Assembly (NCBI GenBank): GCA_937920105.1
Contig: CALETH010000042.1
Location: forward strand, 15,897-79,896
Length of the DNA: 64,000 nucleotides
Source: an uncultured Bacteroidota bacterium
GTDB lineage: Bacteria > Bacteroidota > Ignavibacteria > UBA10030 > UBA8401
Direction: 5' to 3'
Within the stretch, counting starts at the first letter, position 1, and each line of letters opens with the position of its first letter. Under the pieces are notes generated by a model. That model was not told where the DNA came from and ran no database searches. It was given only the letters and a program-made list of their open reading frames with translations. A program made the position numbers and the translations under genes. Shown here one piece after another: positions 17,724 to 26,462 of the stretch.

Positions 17724-19247
17724 GTGTCAAAAAAAGTCATCGTAATTTTTAGTGCAATATTTTTTATTATTATAGGGGTGTGGATTTTTTTTCAATACTT
17801 TCTTCAAAAATCCCCACAAAAAACATCCCAAGTCTTATCGCACATCCCCCCTCCCATTCCACAAAATCCCAACGCATTACAATTTACTGATGAAAAGGGA
17901 AATCATTATGACATTCAAATTTTGAATGGAACATTTCTCGGTAATGAAAAAAGAAATTCCTACGGAAATATCGCACCATCAAAACTAAATATTTTGTGGA
18001 AACACAAATTAGGAAGTGGAACAACTTACGTAAAGAAAAAAGTTGTGTGGAGTGGTGCTGGTTGGACAGGTCAGCCATTGATGGTATTAGAAAATGGACG
18101 CAAATATATTATTCAAGGAGCGTATGACCATCACCTAAAAAAAATAGATGCAGAAACCGGAAAACTCATTTGGCAATACAAGTATGATGATGTCATAAAA
18201 TCTACAGGAACACTTTGGCTTAATCACAATACAGATTCACTAAAATATCGCTGCATTATTTTGCAAGGAAGTAGAGCAGGTACAAAACTGAATGCAGAAA
18301 AAGTTTTTAGTTATAAAGCAATTTCGTATTTCACCGGAGAAAAATTGTGGGAACTCAATTCCGTTCGCACACATTCATACAGCAGAGATGTTGATGCTTC
18401 TGCAATCATCCTTCGTGATACTGCATATATTGGTTTAGAAAATTCCATCTTTCATATTTTCAATCCCAATCCACGTCATGCAACAATTCGAGATGGATTT
18501 TTACAGCCGGAAATTTATCACAATTCTGATACACTGTATTTTTCTTCGGATGTTGAATCACATAAGGGAAATCTTGTAACAGAATCTTCACCCATACTTT
18601 TAGGAAATCGCATTTACATTGCTTCAGGTTCAGGTCATGTGTGGGGATATAATCTTGAGACAAAAAAAATGGATTGGAATTATTTCATTGGTTCTGACTT
18701 GAATGGCACACCAGCAATAACATCAGATAATTGCTTGCTTGTTCCAATTGAAAAACAATACATCAAAGGCAAAGGCGGCATATTGAAACTCAATCCTGCA
18801 CTTCCGTCGGAACAAGCAGGAGTGTGGTATTTTCCAACTCCCAATATATCATTCAACTCGTGGAAAGGCGGTGTTTTTGGAAGTGTAACAGTAAAAGATA
18901 ATTTTGCAATGTTTATTGGTTTAGATGGATTTCTCTATATAATAGATACGCAAACTATGGAAAAAGACAGCATAAAAATTTTTGATGGAGTTCGTTCTTT
19001 GCCAACACCAAAACTTGTTTGCAAATATTATGTGGGACATTCTATTTCTACACCACTTTTTGTAGAAGATAAAATAATTGCTGCCGGTTATGAGGGATTA
19101 TTTTTATTTCAATTTGATAAAGAAAATAAACAACTTCTTTTGTTAGATAAAGTTGAAATCGTGTGCGAAGCAACACCGTGGGTGTATGATAAACATATTT
19201 ACATTGCTGCTAAAGATGGTTATCTTTATTCGTTTGGAGAGAAATAA
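17724..19247 (+). CDS. Membrane-anchored PQQ-type beta-propeller protein
   Basis: This 507 aa protein has one N-terminal membrane helix (about 5-26) and a large extracytoplasmic domain of PQQ-like WD repeats. Typical propeller strands include KKIDAETGKLIWQYKYDD, SYFTGEKLWELNSV and GYNLETKKMDWNYFIG, where the T-G-K-x-x-W turn recurs. No quinoprotein dehydrogenase residues could be identified, so a structural or scaffold role is more likely than catalysis. The start is GTG at 17724, 3 bp after the TPR gene. A family A repeat follows the stop. Confidence 0.8.
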   Translation: MSKKVIVIFSAIFFIIIGVWIFFQYFLQKSPQKTSQVLSHIPPPIPQNPNALQFTDEKGNHYDIQILNGTFLGNEKRNSYGNIAPSKLNILWKHKLGSGTTYVKKKVVWSGAGWTGQPLMVLENGRKYIIQGAYDHHLKKIDAETGKLIWQYKYDDVIKSTGTLWLNHNTDSLKYRCIILQGSRAGTKLNAEKVFSYKAISYFTGEKLWELNSVRTHSYSRDVDASAIILRDTAYIGLENSIFHIFNPNPRHATIRDGFLQPEIYHNSDTLYFSSDVESHKGNLVTESSPILLGNRIYIASGSGHVWGYNLETKKMDWNYFIGSDLNGTPAITSDNCLLVPIEKQYIKGKGGILKLNPALPSEQAGVWYFPTPNISFNSWKGGVFGSVTVKDNFAMFIGLDGFLYIIDTQTMEKDSIKIFDGVRSLPTPKLVCKYYVGHSISTPLFVEDKIIAAGYEGLFLFQFDKENKQLLLLDKVEIVCEATPWVYDKHIYIAAKDGYLYSFGEK

Positions 19248-19251
19248 TTTT

Positions 19252-19318
19252 GTCATGCTCGAGTGTTTTTATCGAGCATCCAGAAAATAGATTCCCGCTA
19301 AAAACGTGCGGGAATGAC
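19252..19318. repeat. Family A interspersed repeat, copy 3
   Basis: The left half is diverged (GTCATGCTCGAGTG) and the right half is typical (CGTGCGGGAATGAC). It separates the propeller gene from the DUF4292 gene. Confidence 0.65.
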
Positions 19319-19364
19319 ATTTTTTCTCTTTTTAATTTTTAACACAAAAAACAAAATATAAAAA

Positions 19365-20147
19365 ATGAAACTTGTATATAACATCACAATTGGATTTTTG
19401 GGAACACTTTTTTTATTTGGCTGTTCCACAACAACAAAAATTACAAAAGAAGTGCAACCACTTTCAGCAGAAATGGTAATGTTCAATGTTCGTGAACAAT
19501 ACAAGAAAATTTCTACACTGCAAGCCGAAGGAACGCTTTCGATAGAATCACCATCCTTTTCCAATTCTGCATCATTTGAGATGTTTGCTCATCGTCCGGA
19601 TTCTCTGCTTATTCACATCACTGGACCATTTGGAATTGATGTTGCTTCTGCCTCAATAAAAAAATCAACAATTCTTTTTTATAATAAATTGAATAATGAA
19701 TATATAGAAACAGATATAGAAAAAGAATTACCAGTATTATTCAATCTTCCCATTAATTCAAAAGACATTATTGATGTTTTTTGTGCAAAAAAACAACTTC
19801 CAACTTTTTCTTCTCAACCAGATAGTTTTTACTATAATAATAATGATTATACATTAGTATTTAATAATAAAGAAAATAATAGACAATATAATTATCGCAT
19901 AGATGCATTATCATATACAATAATTTCTGTGCAAGAAAAACAACAAGATGGTGTTGTTCTTCAACAAGAAATGTATGAATATGCAACGAATAATGATGGC
20001 ACAATCATTCCACGTTCTGTTCGTATCATTCAGGAAAATCTTCATTCTTCATTTGCATTATTGTATGATAATGTTCAAACGGATGTTTCGCTACCATCTT
20101 TTTCTATAAAAATTCCTACCAATGCAAAATTAGTTCAATTAAAATGA
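19365..20147 (+). CDS. DUF4292 family lipoprotein (LolB/LppX-like fold expected)
   Basis: This is a 260 aa lipoprotein with lipobox LFGC (Cys20). The region YKKISTLQAEGTLSIESPSF followed by MFAHRPDSLLIHITGPFGID is the DUF4292 signature, a family related in fold to lipoprotein carriers such as LolB. A role in moving lipid or lipoprotein between membranes is a family-level inference. Its stop overlaps the next start by 4 bp (ATGA), so translation of the EnvC-like protein is coupled to it. Confidence 0.82.
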   Translation: MKLVYNITIGFLGTLFLFGCSTTTKITKEVQPLSAEMVMFNVREQYKKISTLQAEGTLSIESPSFSNSASFEMFAHRPDSLLIHITGPFGIDVASASIKKSTILFYNKLNNEYIETDIEKELPVLFNLPINSKDIIDVFCAKKQLPTFSSQPDSFYYNNNDYTLVFNNKENNRQYNYRIDALSYTIISVQEKQQDGVVLQQEMYEYATNNDGTIIPRSVRIIQENLHSSFALLYDNVQTDVSLPSFSIKIPTNAKLVQLK

Positions 20148-21514
20148 TAAAATTTTTCTCCATACAAATATTTTTCTTATTAATTTCAGTAACAATTTTT
20201 GCTGAAAACAATGATATAAAAAAACAAGAAAAGGCACTCCAAAAAATTCGCCAAGAAATTGATGCGTACGAACAACGTATTCAAGAAAGCGAAAAAAAAG
20301 AAAAAGTTACATTAGAACATTTGGATAATATTGAAAAGCAAAGCAATCTTATTAAATCTTTTATCGGACAGATGACTGCCGAAGTGGTGGAACTTCGTGA
20401 AGATATTGGTAATACAAAAGAAACAATTCAACAAATAGAACAACAATTAGCATCACTCCAACAACATTATGCAAATTATGTAAATTCTATTTATAAATTT
20501 GGAAGAACCTATGATGTAGAAACATTGCTTTCCTCAAAATCTATCAACCAACTTTACATACGTATTGAGTATTTTAAAAAATTTTCCGGACAAAGAAAAA
20601 AAGACCTCAATTATATCGAAGAAAAAAGAAAAGCATTAGAAGAACAACATAATATTCTTCAAGCAAAACTGAACGCAGAACAAAACATCTTAAAAGATAA
20701 AAAAAATGAAGAAGATGTTTTGCAGGATAAAAAAATAAAAAGAGAAAAAGTTCTTTCTAATATTCGTCAAGATAAAACCGAGTATCAAAAAGAATTATCT
20801 CGTAAAATAGAGGCGGCAAAAGATTTAGAAAATCTTATTGCAACACTTATTGAGCAAGAACGTATTCGCAAAGAACGTGAAGCAAAATTAGAACGTGAAC
20901 GAAAAGCAAAATTAGAAAGAGAACGTAAAGAACGATTAGAACGTGAACGAAAGGAACAAGAAAAACGTGAAAAAGAACTCAAACAATTAAAAGCAGCAAA
21001 ACAAAAAGATAAAATTAAAGCCAAAGAAAGAGAAATTGAACTCGCAAAGAAAAAAGCATTAGAAGATGAAAAAAAATTTGAAGAACTATCAATAGCAACA
21101 TCACCAACAGCAACTTTAAAAAAAGGACAACTTCCTTGGCCTGTTTCATCCGGAAAAATAGTTGCCCAGTTTGGAGAGCAAGTTCACCCTATATTAAAAA
21201 CCGTAACACAAAATACAGGTATAGATATTTCCGTTCCCACAGGAACATCCATTAAAGCTGTTGCTGATGGAGAGGTTGCGTTGATTCATTGGCTGCCATC
21301 CTACGGAAATCTTGTCATTCTCAATCATTCAAATGGATATAGAACGGTGTACGCACATCTTTCTGATATTGCGGTGAATGTTGGACAAGAAATTACGGCT
21401 GGAGAAGAAATTGCAAAAAGCGGAGATTCTGTGAGTGGTTCACTTCTTCATTTTGAAGTATGGAAAGAAAAAGAAAAACAAAATCCTGAAGTGTGGTTAA
21501 AAAAACAACGATAA
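20144..21514 (+). CDS. EnvC-like murein hydrolase activator with degenerate M23 (LytM) domain
   Basis: This is a 456 aa periplasmic protein with a signal peptide (about 1-20). A long coiled coil (about 25-330) includes a highly charged Glu/Arg/Lys stretch at about 235-320, and a C-terminal LytM domain spans about 335-456. In active M23 enzymes zinc is held by the His of HxGxD and by the HxH motif. Here the first ligand position is Asn357 (NTGID) and the first His of HxH is Leu434 (SLLHFEV). His405 and His436 remain. This pattern matches EnvC/NlpD, which activate amidases rather than cut peptidoglycan. A role in daughter-cell separation is inferred. Confidence 0.85.
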   Translation: MIKFFSIQIFFLLISVTIFAENNDIKKQEKALQKIRQEIDAYEQRIQESEKKEKVTLEHLDNIEKQSNLIKSFIGQMTAEVVELREDIGNTKETIQQIEQQLASLQQHYANYVNSIYKFGRTYDVETLLSSKSINQLYIRIEYFKKFSGQRKKDLNYIEEKRKALEEQHNILQAKLNAEQNILKDKKNEEDVLQDKKIKREKVLSNIRQDKTEYQKELSRKIEAAKDLENLIATLIEQERIRKEREAKLERERKAKLERERKERLERERKEQEKREKELKQLKAAKQKDKIKAKEREIELAKKKALEDEKKFEELSIATSPTATLKKGQLPWPVSSGKIVAQFGEQVHPILKTVTQNTGIDISVPTGTSIKAVADGEVALIHWLPSYGNLVILNHSNGYRTVYAHLSDIAVNVGQEITAGEEIAKSGDSVSGSLLHFEVWKEKEKQNPEVWLKKQR

Positions 21515-21525
21515 AATAAAAAACG

Positions 21526-22527
21526 ATGGCAAAAAACTCAAAAACAAAAAAACAAATCGGTGATGTAGAATTAGTACAAGAACTGACTTCTGCATACACA
21601 TCTCTCAAAAAAGAAATCGGCAAAGTTGTTATCGGGCAAGAAAAGATTATTGAACAACTTTGCATTGCCCTTCTTTCTAAAGGACATTGTCTTCTTATCG
21701 GTGTTCCCGGATTAGCAAAAACATTACTCATCAAAACACTTGCTGAAGTTATTGATTTACAATTCAGCAGAATTCAATTTACTCCGGATTTAATGCCCAG
21801 CGATATTACCGGAACAGAAATTATTGAAGAGAATGTTTCTACGGGAACAAAATCCTTTAAATTTATAAAAGGACCATTGTTTGCAAATATCGTTCTTGCT
21901 GATGAAATCAACAGAACACCACCGAAAACACAAGCCGCATTATTGGAAGCAATGCAAGAACATAAAATTACTGCTGGTGGAAAAACCTACACACTGAAAG
22001 AACCATTTTTTGTTTTAGCAACGCAAAATCCTATAGAACAAGAAGGAACATATCCGCTTCCTGAAGCCCAGTTAGACCGTTTTATGTTTACGTTGTGGTT
22101 GGATTATCCGACATTTGATGAAGAAAAAGAAATTGTAAAATCTACAACCAGTTCACTAATACAAAATATTCAGCATGTCATTACTGGTGATGATATTCTC
22201 CGTTATCAAGAATTGATACGTCGAGTTCCAGTGGCAGAAAGTGTCATTCACTATGCTGTAGAATTGGTTGCTAAAACACGTCCCAATAGTGAGCATGCAC
22301 CAGAATTTATTAAACAATGGTTAACGTGGGGAGCAGGACCTCGTGCTTCACAAAATTTATTGTTAGCAGCAAAAACTCGAGCAGTGCTTTCCGGAAAATA
22401 CAATCCGGATATTGATGATGTAAAGGCCTCTGCACTTGCCGTACTTCGTCATCGCATAATTTTAAATTTTACTGCTGAATCTGAAAATATTACTGTAAAT
22501 GATGTGATTGAAAAATTGATTAGATAA
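21526..22527 (+). CDS. MoxR-family AAA+ ATPase
   Basis: This is a 333 aa chaperone-like ATPase. Walker A is GVPGLAKT (about 59-66) and Walker B is VLADEINRTPPK (about 123-134), followed by the sensor-1 stretch FVLATQNPIEQEGTYPLPEAQLDRF and a C-terminal lid domain. All MoxR hallmarks are present. Relatives usually precede DUF58 and VWA-domain genes and act on their maturation. None follows here; instead a terminator ends the unit. It lies 11 bp after the EnvC-like gene and is probably cotranscribed with it. Confidence 0.93.
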   Translation: MAKNSKTKKQIGDVELVQELTSAYTSLKKEIGKVVIGQEKIIEQLCIALLSKGHCLLIGVPGLAKTLLIKTLAEVIDLQFSRIQFTPDLMPSDITGTEIIEENVSTGTKSFKFIKGPLFANIVLADEINRTPPKTQAALLEAMQEHKITAGGKTYTLKEPFFVLATQNPIEQEGTYPLPEAQLDRFMFTLWLDYPTFDEEKEIVKSTTSSLIQNIQHVITGDDILRYQELIRRVPVAESVIHYAVELVAKTRPNSEHAPEFIKQWLTWGAGPRASQNLLLAAKTRAVLSGKYNPDIDDVKASALAVLRHRIILNFTAESENITVNDVIEKLIR

Positions 22528-22552
22528 ATACTCTCTATAAGTAATATCCTAT

Positions 22553-22588
22553 AAAGCACAGAATTGTTTCTGTGCTTTTTTATTTATA
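22553..22588 (+). terminator. Rho-independent terminator after the MoxR gene
   Basis: AAAGCACAGA (22553-22562) pairs perfectly with TCTGTGCTTT (22569-22578), with a 6 nt loop and a T-rich tail. The next cassette must therefore have its own promoter within about 22590-22690. Confidence 0.85.
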
Positions 22589-22705
22589 ATGAGTTTTGAT
22601 GCAAAACACGAAAACCAAAATTTTCTATTTTTTGTTAGGTGCATCATAGCAAAAAAATATCAATGTAGTAAATTATATTAAGAGAAAATAATAAGGAATA
22701 AAATA

Positions 22706-23359
22706 ATGGGCTCGCAGGCAATATTAGATATTTTGAGTTCAATGATTATCTTCGGTTCATTTTTACTCATCATGATTAATTTGCAAATGGATAATTATGA
22801 ATATTCTGTTGAATATGCTAATCAACTCATCGTACAAAAAAATCTTGTAAGTTTGTCGCGAATAATAAAAAATGATATACAAAAGATAGGGTATAGAGAC
22901 CCTTGGGTTGCAACGGGTAAAGATGATTCAGAACCTCCAGTATATGCAAATTTAAATGAATATTATGAAGATTATATTGGCATTTCTTGCCAAACAGGTG
23001 TCATATATTATTGGTTAGGAGGATATGATAATACAACGGAAAACCCTCGAGATAAAAAATTAATAAGATTACAAACTCCCTTTGGTGATGAAGAAAAGGT
23101 TGGTACTGTAACCAAATTTGCATTACGATACTTTGCTGAAGATAATACAGAATTAATTTCACCAGATTGGTCACAAAGACTTTTGATATCTTCCGTAGAG
23201 ATGTATATACAAATGGAAACACCATATCCTGTAGAAAATTATAATGCTGTAGGATTAGGAAAATATGTACTCGTTGATAATGATACTATAAGAAAATATT
23301 CTGCTGTAGAATGGAAATATCGTTTTGCAACCCAAACAATACCACCTAAAGAAAGGTAA
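22706..23359 (+). CDS. Prepilin-like protein A (PilW/GspJ-like), MG leader
   Basis: This is a 217 aa protein with one N-terminal hydrophobic helix (about 9-26) and a soluble C-terminal domain. The region SLSRIIKNDIQKIGYRDPW after the helix recalls the 'ARxLxxDLRxAGY' part of PilW/GspJ minor pilins, and the C-terminal VEMYIQMETPYP strand fits that fold. It starts MGSQ, so cleavage after Gly2 would leave a nearly leaderless pilin. No Glu is present at position +5. An AAGGA site precedes the ATG. The two genes that follow share the MG start and hydrophobic N-terminus. Assignment is by pattern, not by a recognised family. Confidence 0.6.
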   Translation: MGSQAILDILSSMIIFGSFLLIMINLQMDNYEYSVEYANQLIVQKNLVSLSRIIKNDIQKIGYRDPWVATGKDDSEPPVYANLNEYYEDYIGISCQTGVIYYWLGGYDNTTENPRDKKLIRLQTPFGDEEKVGTVTKFALRYFAEDNTELISPDWSQRLLISSVEMYIQMETPYPVENYNAVGLGKYVLVDNDTIRKYSAVEWKYRFATQTIPPKER

Positions 23360-23368
23360 ATCTTTTTT

Positions 23369-23830
23369 ATGGGACAGCAACAAACTCTACTTTTAATTTT
23401 AGGAATAATTCTTATAGGTATAGCAAGTGGTATCAGTTATACCATAATAAGTGCATATGCCCTTCAGGTAGAAAGGGATGAGATTCATAATGAAATTCGC
23501 ATTATTGCTGCTGATGCTTATCAGTATAAAAATAGTTCTGCATACATTGATGCTAACAATAATGTATATAATGTAAATGGTGAATATACAGGATATCAAA
23601 TACCATTGAAGATGCAAAAAACAATCTTTGCTACATATAGCATAACAATTCAAATCAAAGATAGTATGACTCTTGGATATGATTATACATTAGATAAACC
23701 AATACGGAAGTACATCACCAGTGGTATGATACAAGCAAAATCAAACAAAGATACAGTAAATAAAATTTTTGTTGAATTAGATTATAATGGCAAATTAAAG
23801 AATTTTGTTTATCAAGGAGAATTTCATTAA
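23369..23830 (+). CDS. Prepilin-like protein B, MG leader
   Basis: This is a 153 aa protein starting MGQQQTLLLILGIILIG, with a single N-terminal membrane helix (about 6-28) then a helical spine rich in charged residues (ALQVERDEIHNEIRIIAADAY) and a small beta domain. This layout matches type IV pilin-like subunits. The conserved +5 Glu is again missing. It lies 9 bp after protein A and 14 bp before protein C. Export through a prepilin peptidase is inferred. I do not recognise a named family. Confidence 0.6.
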   Translation: MGQQQTLLLILGIILIGIASGISYTIISAYALQVERDEIHNEIRIIAADAYQYKNSSAYIDANNNVYNVNGEYTGYQIPLKMQKTIFATYSITIQIKDSMTLGYDYTLDKPIRKYITSGMIQAKSNKDTVNKIFVELDYNGKLKNFVYQGEFH

Positions 23831-23833
23831 TTC

Positions 23834-23839
23834 AGGAGG
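23834..23839 (+). promoter_or_regulatory. Strong Shine-Dalgarno site AGGAGG before prepilin-like protein C
   Basis: A full AGGAGG lies 5 bp before the ATG at 23845. Most genes in this window have weaker or no such site, so protein C may be translated well independently of A and B. Confidence 0.75.
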
Positions 23840-23844
23840 TTGTT

Positions 23845-25548
23845 ATGGGATACATGTCATTAGTATTAGTAATAGGATTTACTACAATTATTTTTCTTAG
23901 TACACTCACTCGGTCAAACATTACACAACAAGCATATGAAAATGCTATAATAGCTTATGATGATGTAACACGACGCAATATAGCACTTAGTGCATTAAAT
24001 ATTGCCAGTGCTGAATTATATAAAAATATGAATTGGAGAGGTTTTACTAATGATATTGATTTTGGAGAAGGTGTTGCAACAGTAGGTGTAGATACTTTTA
24101 GTCGTAATGGACAACCCTATATTAAAATTCTTTCTTCTGCTCAATATGGGAAAGATTGGCGTGGCAATGATAATGCAGTAGAAAATATATTATCAACAGG
24201 TTCTTTTGAACGATTTTCTCGTTATGTATTTTTTGCTGATAAAATGTTTTGGGGAATGCGTTTTTTGCCAGGTGATTCTATCATTGGTGTACCAATATCA
24301 CCCATATCAGGTAATGTAAGCATTTTAGGTGGTGGTTTTTTTCATGCAAATGATACAATACCAATTGCAAACTCATATATTTTCTATGATAATAATCCTT
24401 CTTCACCTATTCCCAAAATATTTATAGGTGGTGGTGATTATACTGATGTTCATTTTTCACTTGCAATACCATATCATTCACTTCTTAATAAATATGGTTG
24501 GGCTTTTAGAAATGGAAATATAGTAACAGATAATGAAGCATATATTTCTATTACAGGTAGTACCGATAGAACCTCTCCATTTAGTTGGCAATCTATTCCA
24601 CAACGGTTTTCTCCACCAGTAACATCACTTAATTACCACATTTATCTACCTGGAAATTTAAACTATACAGAAAATGCGGCAAAAAATGGCGGCTTATATA
24701 TAGGTCCAGAAACACATCCTTTTTTATATACAGAAACAGAACCACCAATAATCAATGTTGTAATAACATATATTGATAATGCAAACACACGAATTACTAT
24801 TGAAAAAACTAACGGTTCATATCTATTATTATATAATAATAATGTTAATACTATCACTTCTAATGGAGTTATTTGTATCAAAAATGCAAAAGTAATTGTC
24901 AGTGCAAATGGGCATTGGGAAAATATTAATGGACAACAATACTATAAAACTGAACCGATGGGAACAGGAAAATTCACCATCGCTTCTACTGTATCTTCTG
25001 AATATGAAAATTCACGAGCAACAGCAAATGGACGTGGTTCAATTTATCCATCACATAACATAGTGTATGCTGATACCACTTCACTATTGGGACTTGTTGC
25101 CTATTGGGATGTTTTAATAAGAAAAGATTTTCTTACTTGTTATGAACGAGTAGATGCAACCAATGCTTGGGAAGTGTTAGTTGATTCTGCTGGAAATTAT
25201 GGTATTGACCCAAATCATATTCTTAAAGATTACGAATTTTGCAGTCAATATTATATAAACAAAAATTATAGAATAGACGCTTCAATTTTTGCGTTGAAAG
25301 GAGGGTTTGGTGCAGAAGGAATTGATGATGAAGAAACAGGTGATAGACCAACAAATAACAGAGTTACTGTGTACGGTGGAATTGTTGTTGGAAAAGCAAG
25401 AATGTTAGGGAAGAAAGGCAATTATAGTAGTGGTGATAGAAATTTGGGATATAGAAATATAACTATTCGTTTTAATCAACATCTTCTTACAGAAGAACCA
25501 CCATATTTTCCTGTGAGCCCATTACGCATACGTGCACAACTTGATTAA
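23845..25548 (+). CDS. Large prepilin-like surface protein C (PilX/GspK-like N-terminus), MG leader
   Basis: This is a 567 aa protein that starts MGYMSLVLVIGFTTIIFLS, a single N-terminal helix. It is followed by RRNIALSALNIASAELYKNM, which resembles the helical region after the membrane anchor in PilX and GspK. The remaining ~480 residues are beta-rich with many Asn, Gly and aromatic residues and no recognised catalytic motif. Like GspK it lacks the +5 Glu and is much larger than its partners, as expected of a tip subunit. It is the last gene of the three-gene cassette and converges on aguB 16 bp later. Confidence 0.6.
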   Translation: MGYMSLVLVIGFTTIIFLSTLTRSNITQQAYENAIIAYDDVTRRNIALSALNIASAELYKNMNWRGFTNDIDFGEGVATVGVDTFSRNGQPYIKILSSAQYGKDWRGNDNAVENILSTGSFERFSRYVFFADKMFWGMRFLPGDSIIGVPISPISGNVSILGGGFFHANDTIPIANSYIFYDNNPSSPIPKIFIGGGDYTDVHFSLAIPYHSLLNKYGWAFRNGNIVTDNEAYISITGSTDRTSPFSWQSIPQRFSPPVTSLNYHIYLPGNLNYTENAAKNGGLYIGPETHPFLYTETEPPIINVVITYIDNANTRITIEKTNGSYLLLYNNNVNTITSNGVICIKNAKVIVSANGHWENINGQQYYKTEPMGTGKFTIASTVSSEYENSRATANGRGSIYPSHNIVYADTTSLLGLVAYWDVLIRKDFLTCYERVDATNAWEVLVDSAGNYGIDPNHILKDYEFCSQYYINKNYRIDASIFALKGGFGAEGIDDEETGDRPTNNRVTVYGGIVVGKARMLGKKGNYSSGDRNLGYRNITIRFNQHLLTEEPPYFPVSPLRIRAQLD

Positions 25549-25564
25549 TCAAGAAAAATTTTTC

Positions 25565-26440
25565 TTATTCCTCATCCACAAACCGCTTTGTAATATTTTG
25601 ATAGGCATCAATTCTTCTATCACGTAAAAAAGGCCAATGCGTACGAGTAACATCGGAACGAGATAAATCAATTTCAACAACAGCAATATCTTCTGTATGA
25701 TGTGGAGATTGATAGAGAATTTCTCCCAAAGTATTGGCAACAAAAGAACCGCCCCAAAAATTTAAATTTCCTTCTTTACCAACTCTATTGACTGCAACAA
25801 CAGGAATTCCATTAGCGATTGCATGAGCACGTTGTATAGTTTGCCACGCATTATATTGTGCTTCACACACTTCTTTTTTTTCGTCTTCTGCCCATCCAAT
25901 TGCTGTGGGATAAAATAAAATTTCTGCACCTGTTAATGCTGTTAAACGTGCTGCTTCAGGATACCATTGGTCCCAACAAATGAGAATACCTAATTTTCCA
26001 AATTTTGTTTGAAAAGATTTAAAACCCAAATCTCCTGGAGTAAAATAAAATTTTTCATAAAAGGAAGGGTCATCAGGAATGTGCATTTTACGATATTTTC
26101 CGAGATAATTTCCATCAGCATCAATAACAGCAGTGGTATTGTGGTAAATTCCTTCGGTACGTTTTTCAAAAAGCGACGCAATAATGACAATGCCTAATTT
26201 TTTTGCTAGTGTTTGGAATATTTTTGTGGTTTCTCCGGGAATTTTTTCTGCTAATGCAAAAGGAGCATAATCTTCTGAAGTACAAAAATACAAGGAGCGA
26301 AAAAGTTCTTGCAAGCAAACAATATCTGCTCCTTTTTTTGCTGCTTTGGTGATAGCAGTAATTGCTTTTTCAGTATTATGTTTCTGATTGTTTGTACAAC
26401 TCATTTGTACAAGTCCAATATTGGCTGTTCGTGATTTCAT
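25565..26440 (-). CDS. aguB: N-carbamoylputrescine amidase
   Basis: This is a 291 aa nitrilase-superfamily hydrolase that converts N-carbamoylputrescine to putrescine, CO2 and ammonia in the agmatine route. The catalytic triad is visible: Glu45 (CLQELF), Lys118 (YRKMHIPDDP) and Cys155 (ICWDQWYPEAAR). The IPDDPSFYEKFYFTPGD and CWDQWYPEAARL stretches are diagnostic for AguB within the superfamily. It is cytoplasmic. Agmatine deiminase, its usual partner, is not in the window. It lies 22 bp after an unknown membrane protein gene on the same strand. Confidence 0.93.
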   Translation of the reverse strand: MKSRTANIGLVQMSCTNNQKHNTEKAITAITKAAKKGADIVCLQELFRSLYFCTSEDYAPFALAEKIPGETTKIFQTLAKKLGIVIIASLFEKRTEGIYHNTTAVIDADGNYLGKYRKMHIPDDPSFYEKFYFTPGDLGFKSFQTKFGKLGILICWDQWYPEAARLTALTGAEILFYPTAIGWAEDEKKEVCEAQYNAWQTIQRAHAIANGIPVVAVNRVGKEGNLNFWGGSFVANTLGEILYQSPHHTEDIAVVEIDLSRSDVTRTHWPFLRDRRIDAYQNITKRFVDEE

Positions 26441-26462
26441 AGTAAGGAGAAAATAATTAGTA

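Noticed and set aside
25551..25566. Bidirectional terminator between prepilin-like protein C and aguB
   Set aside because: AAGAAAAATTTTTCTT is palindromic, but it has no GC pairs beyond the ends and is too weak to claim.
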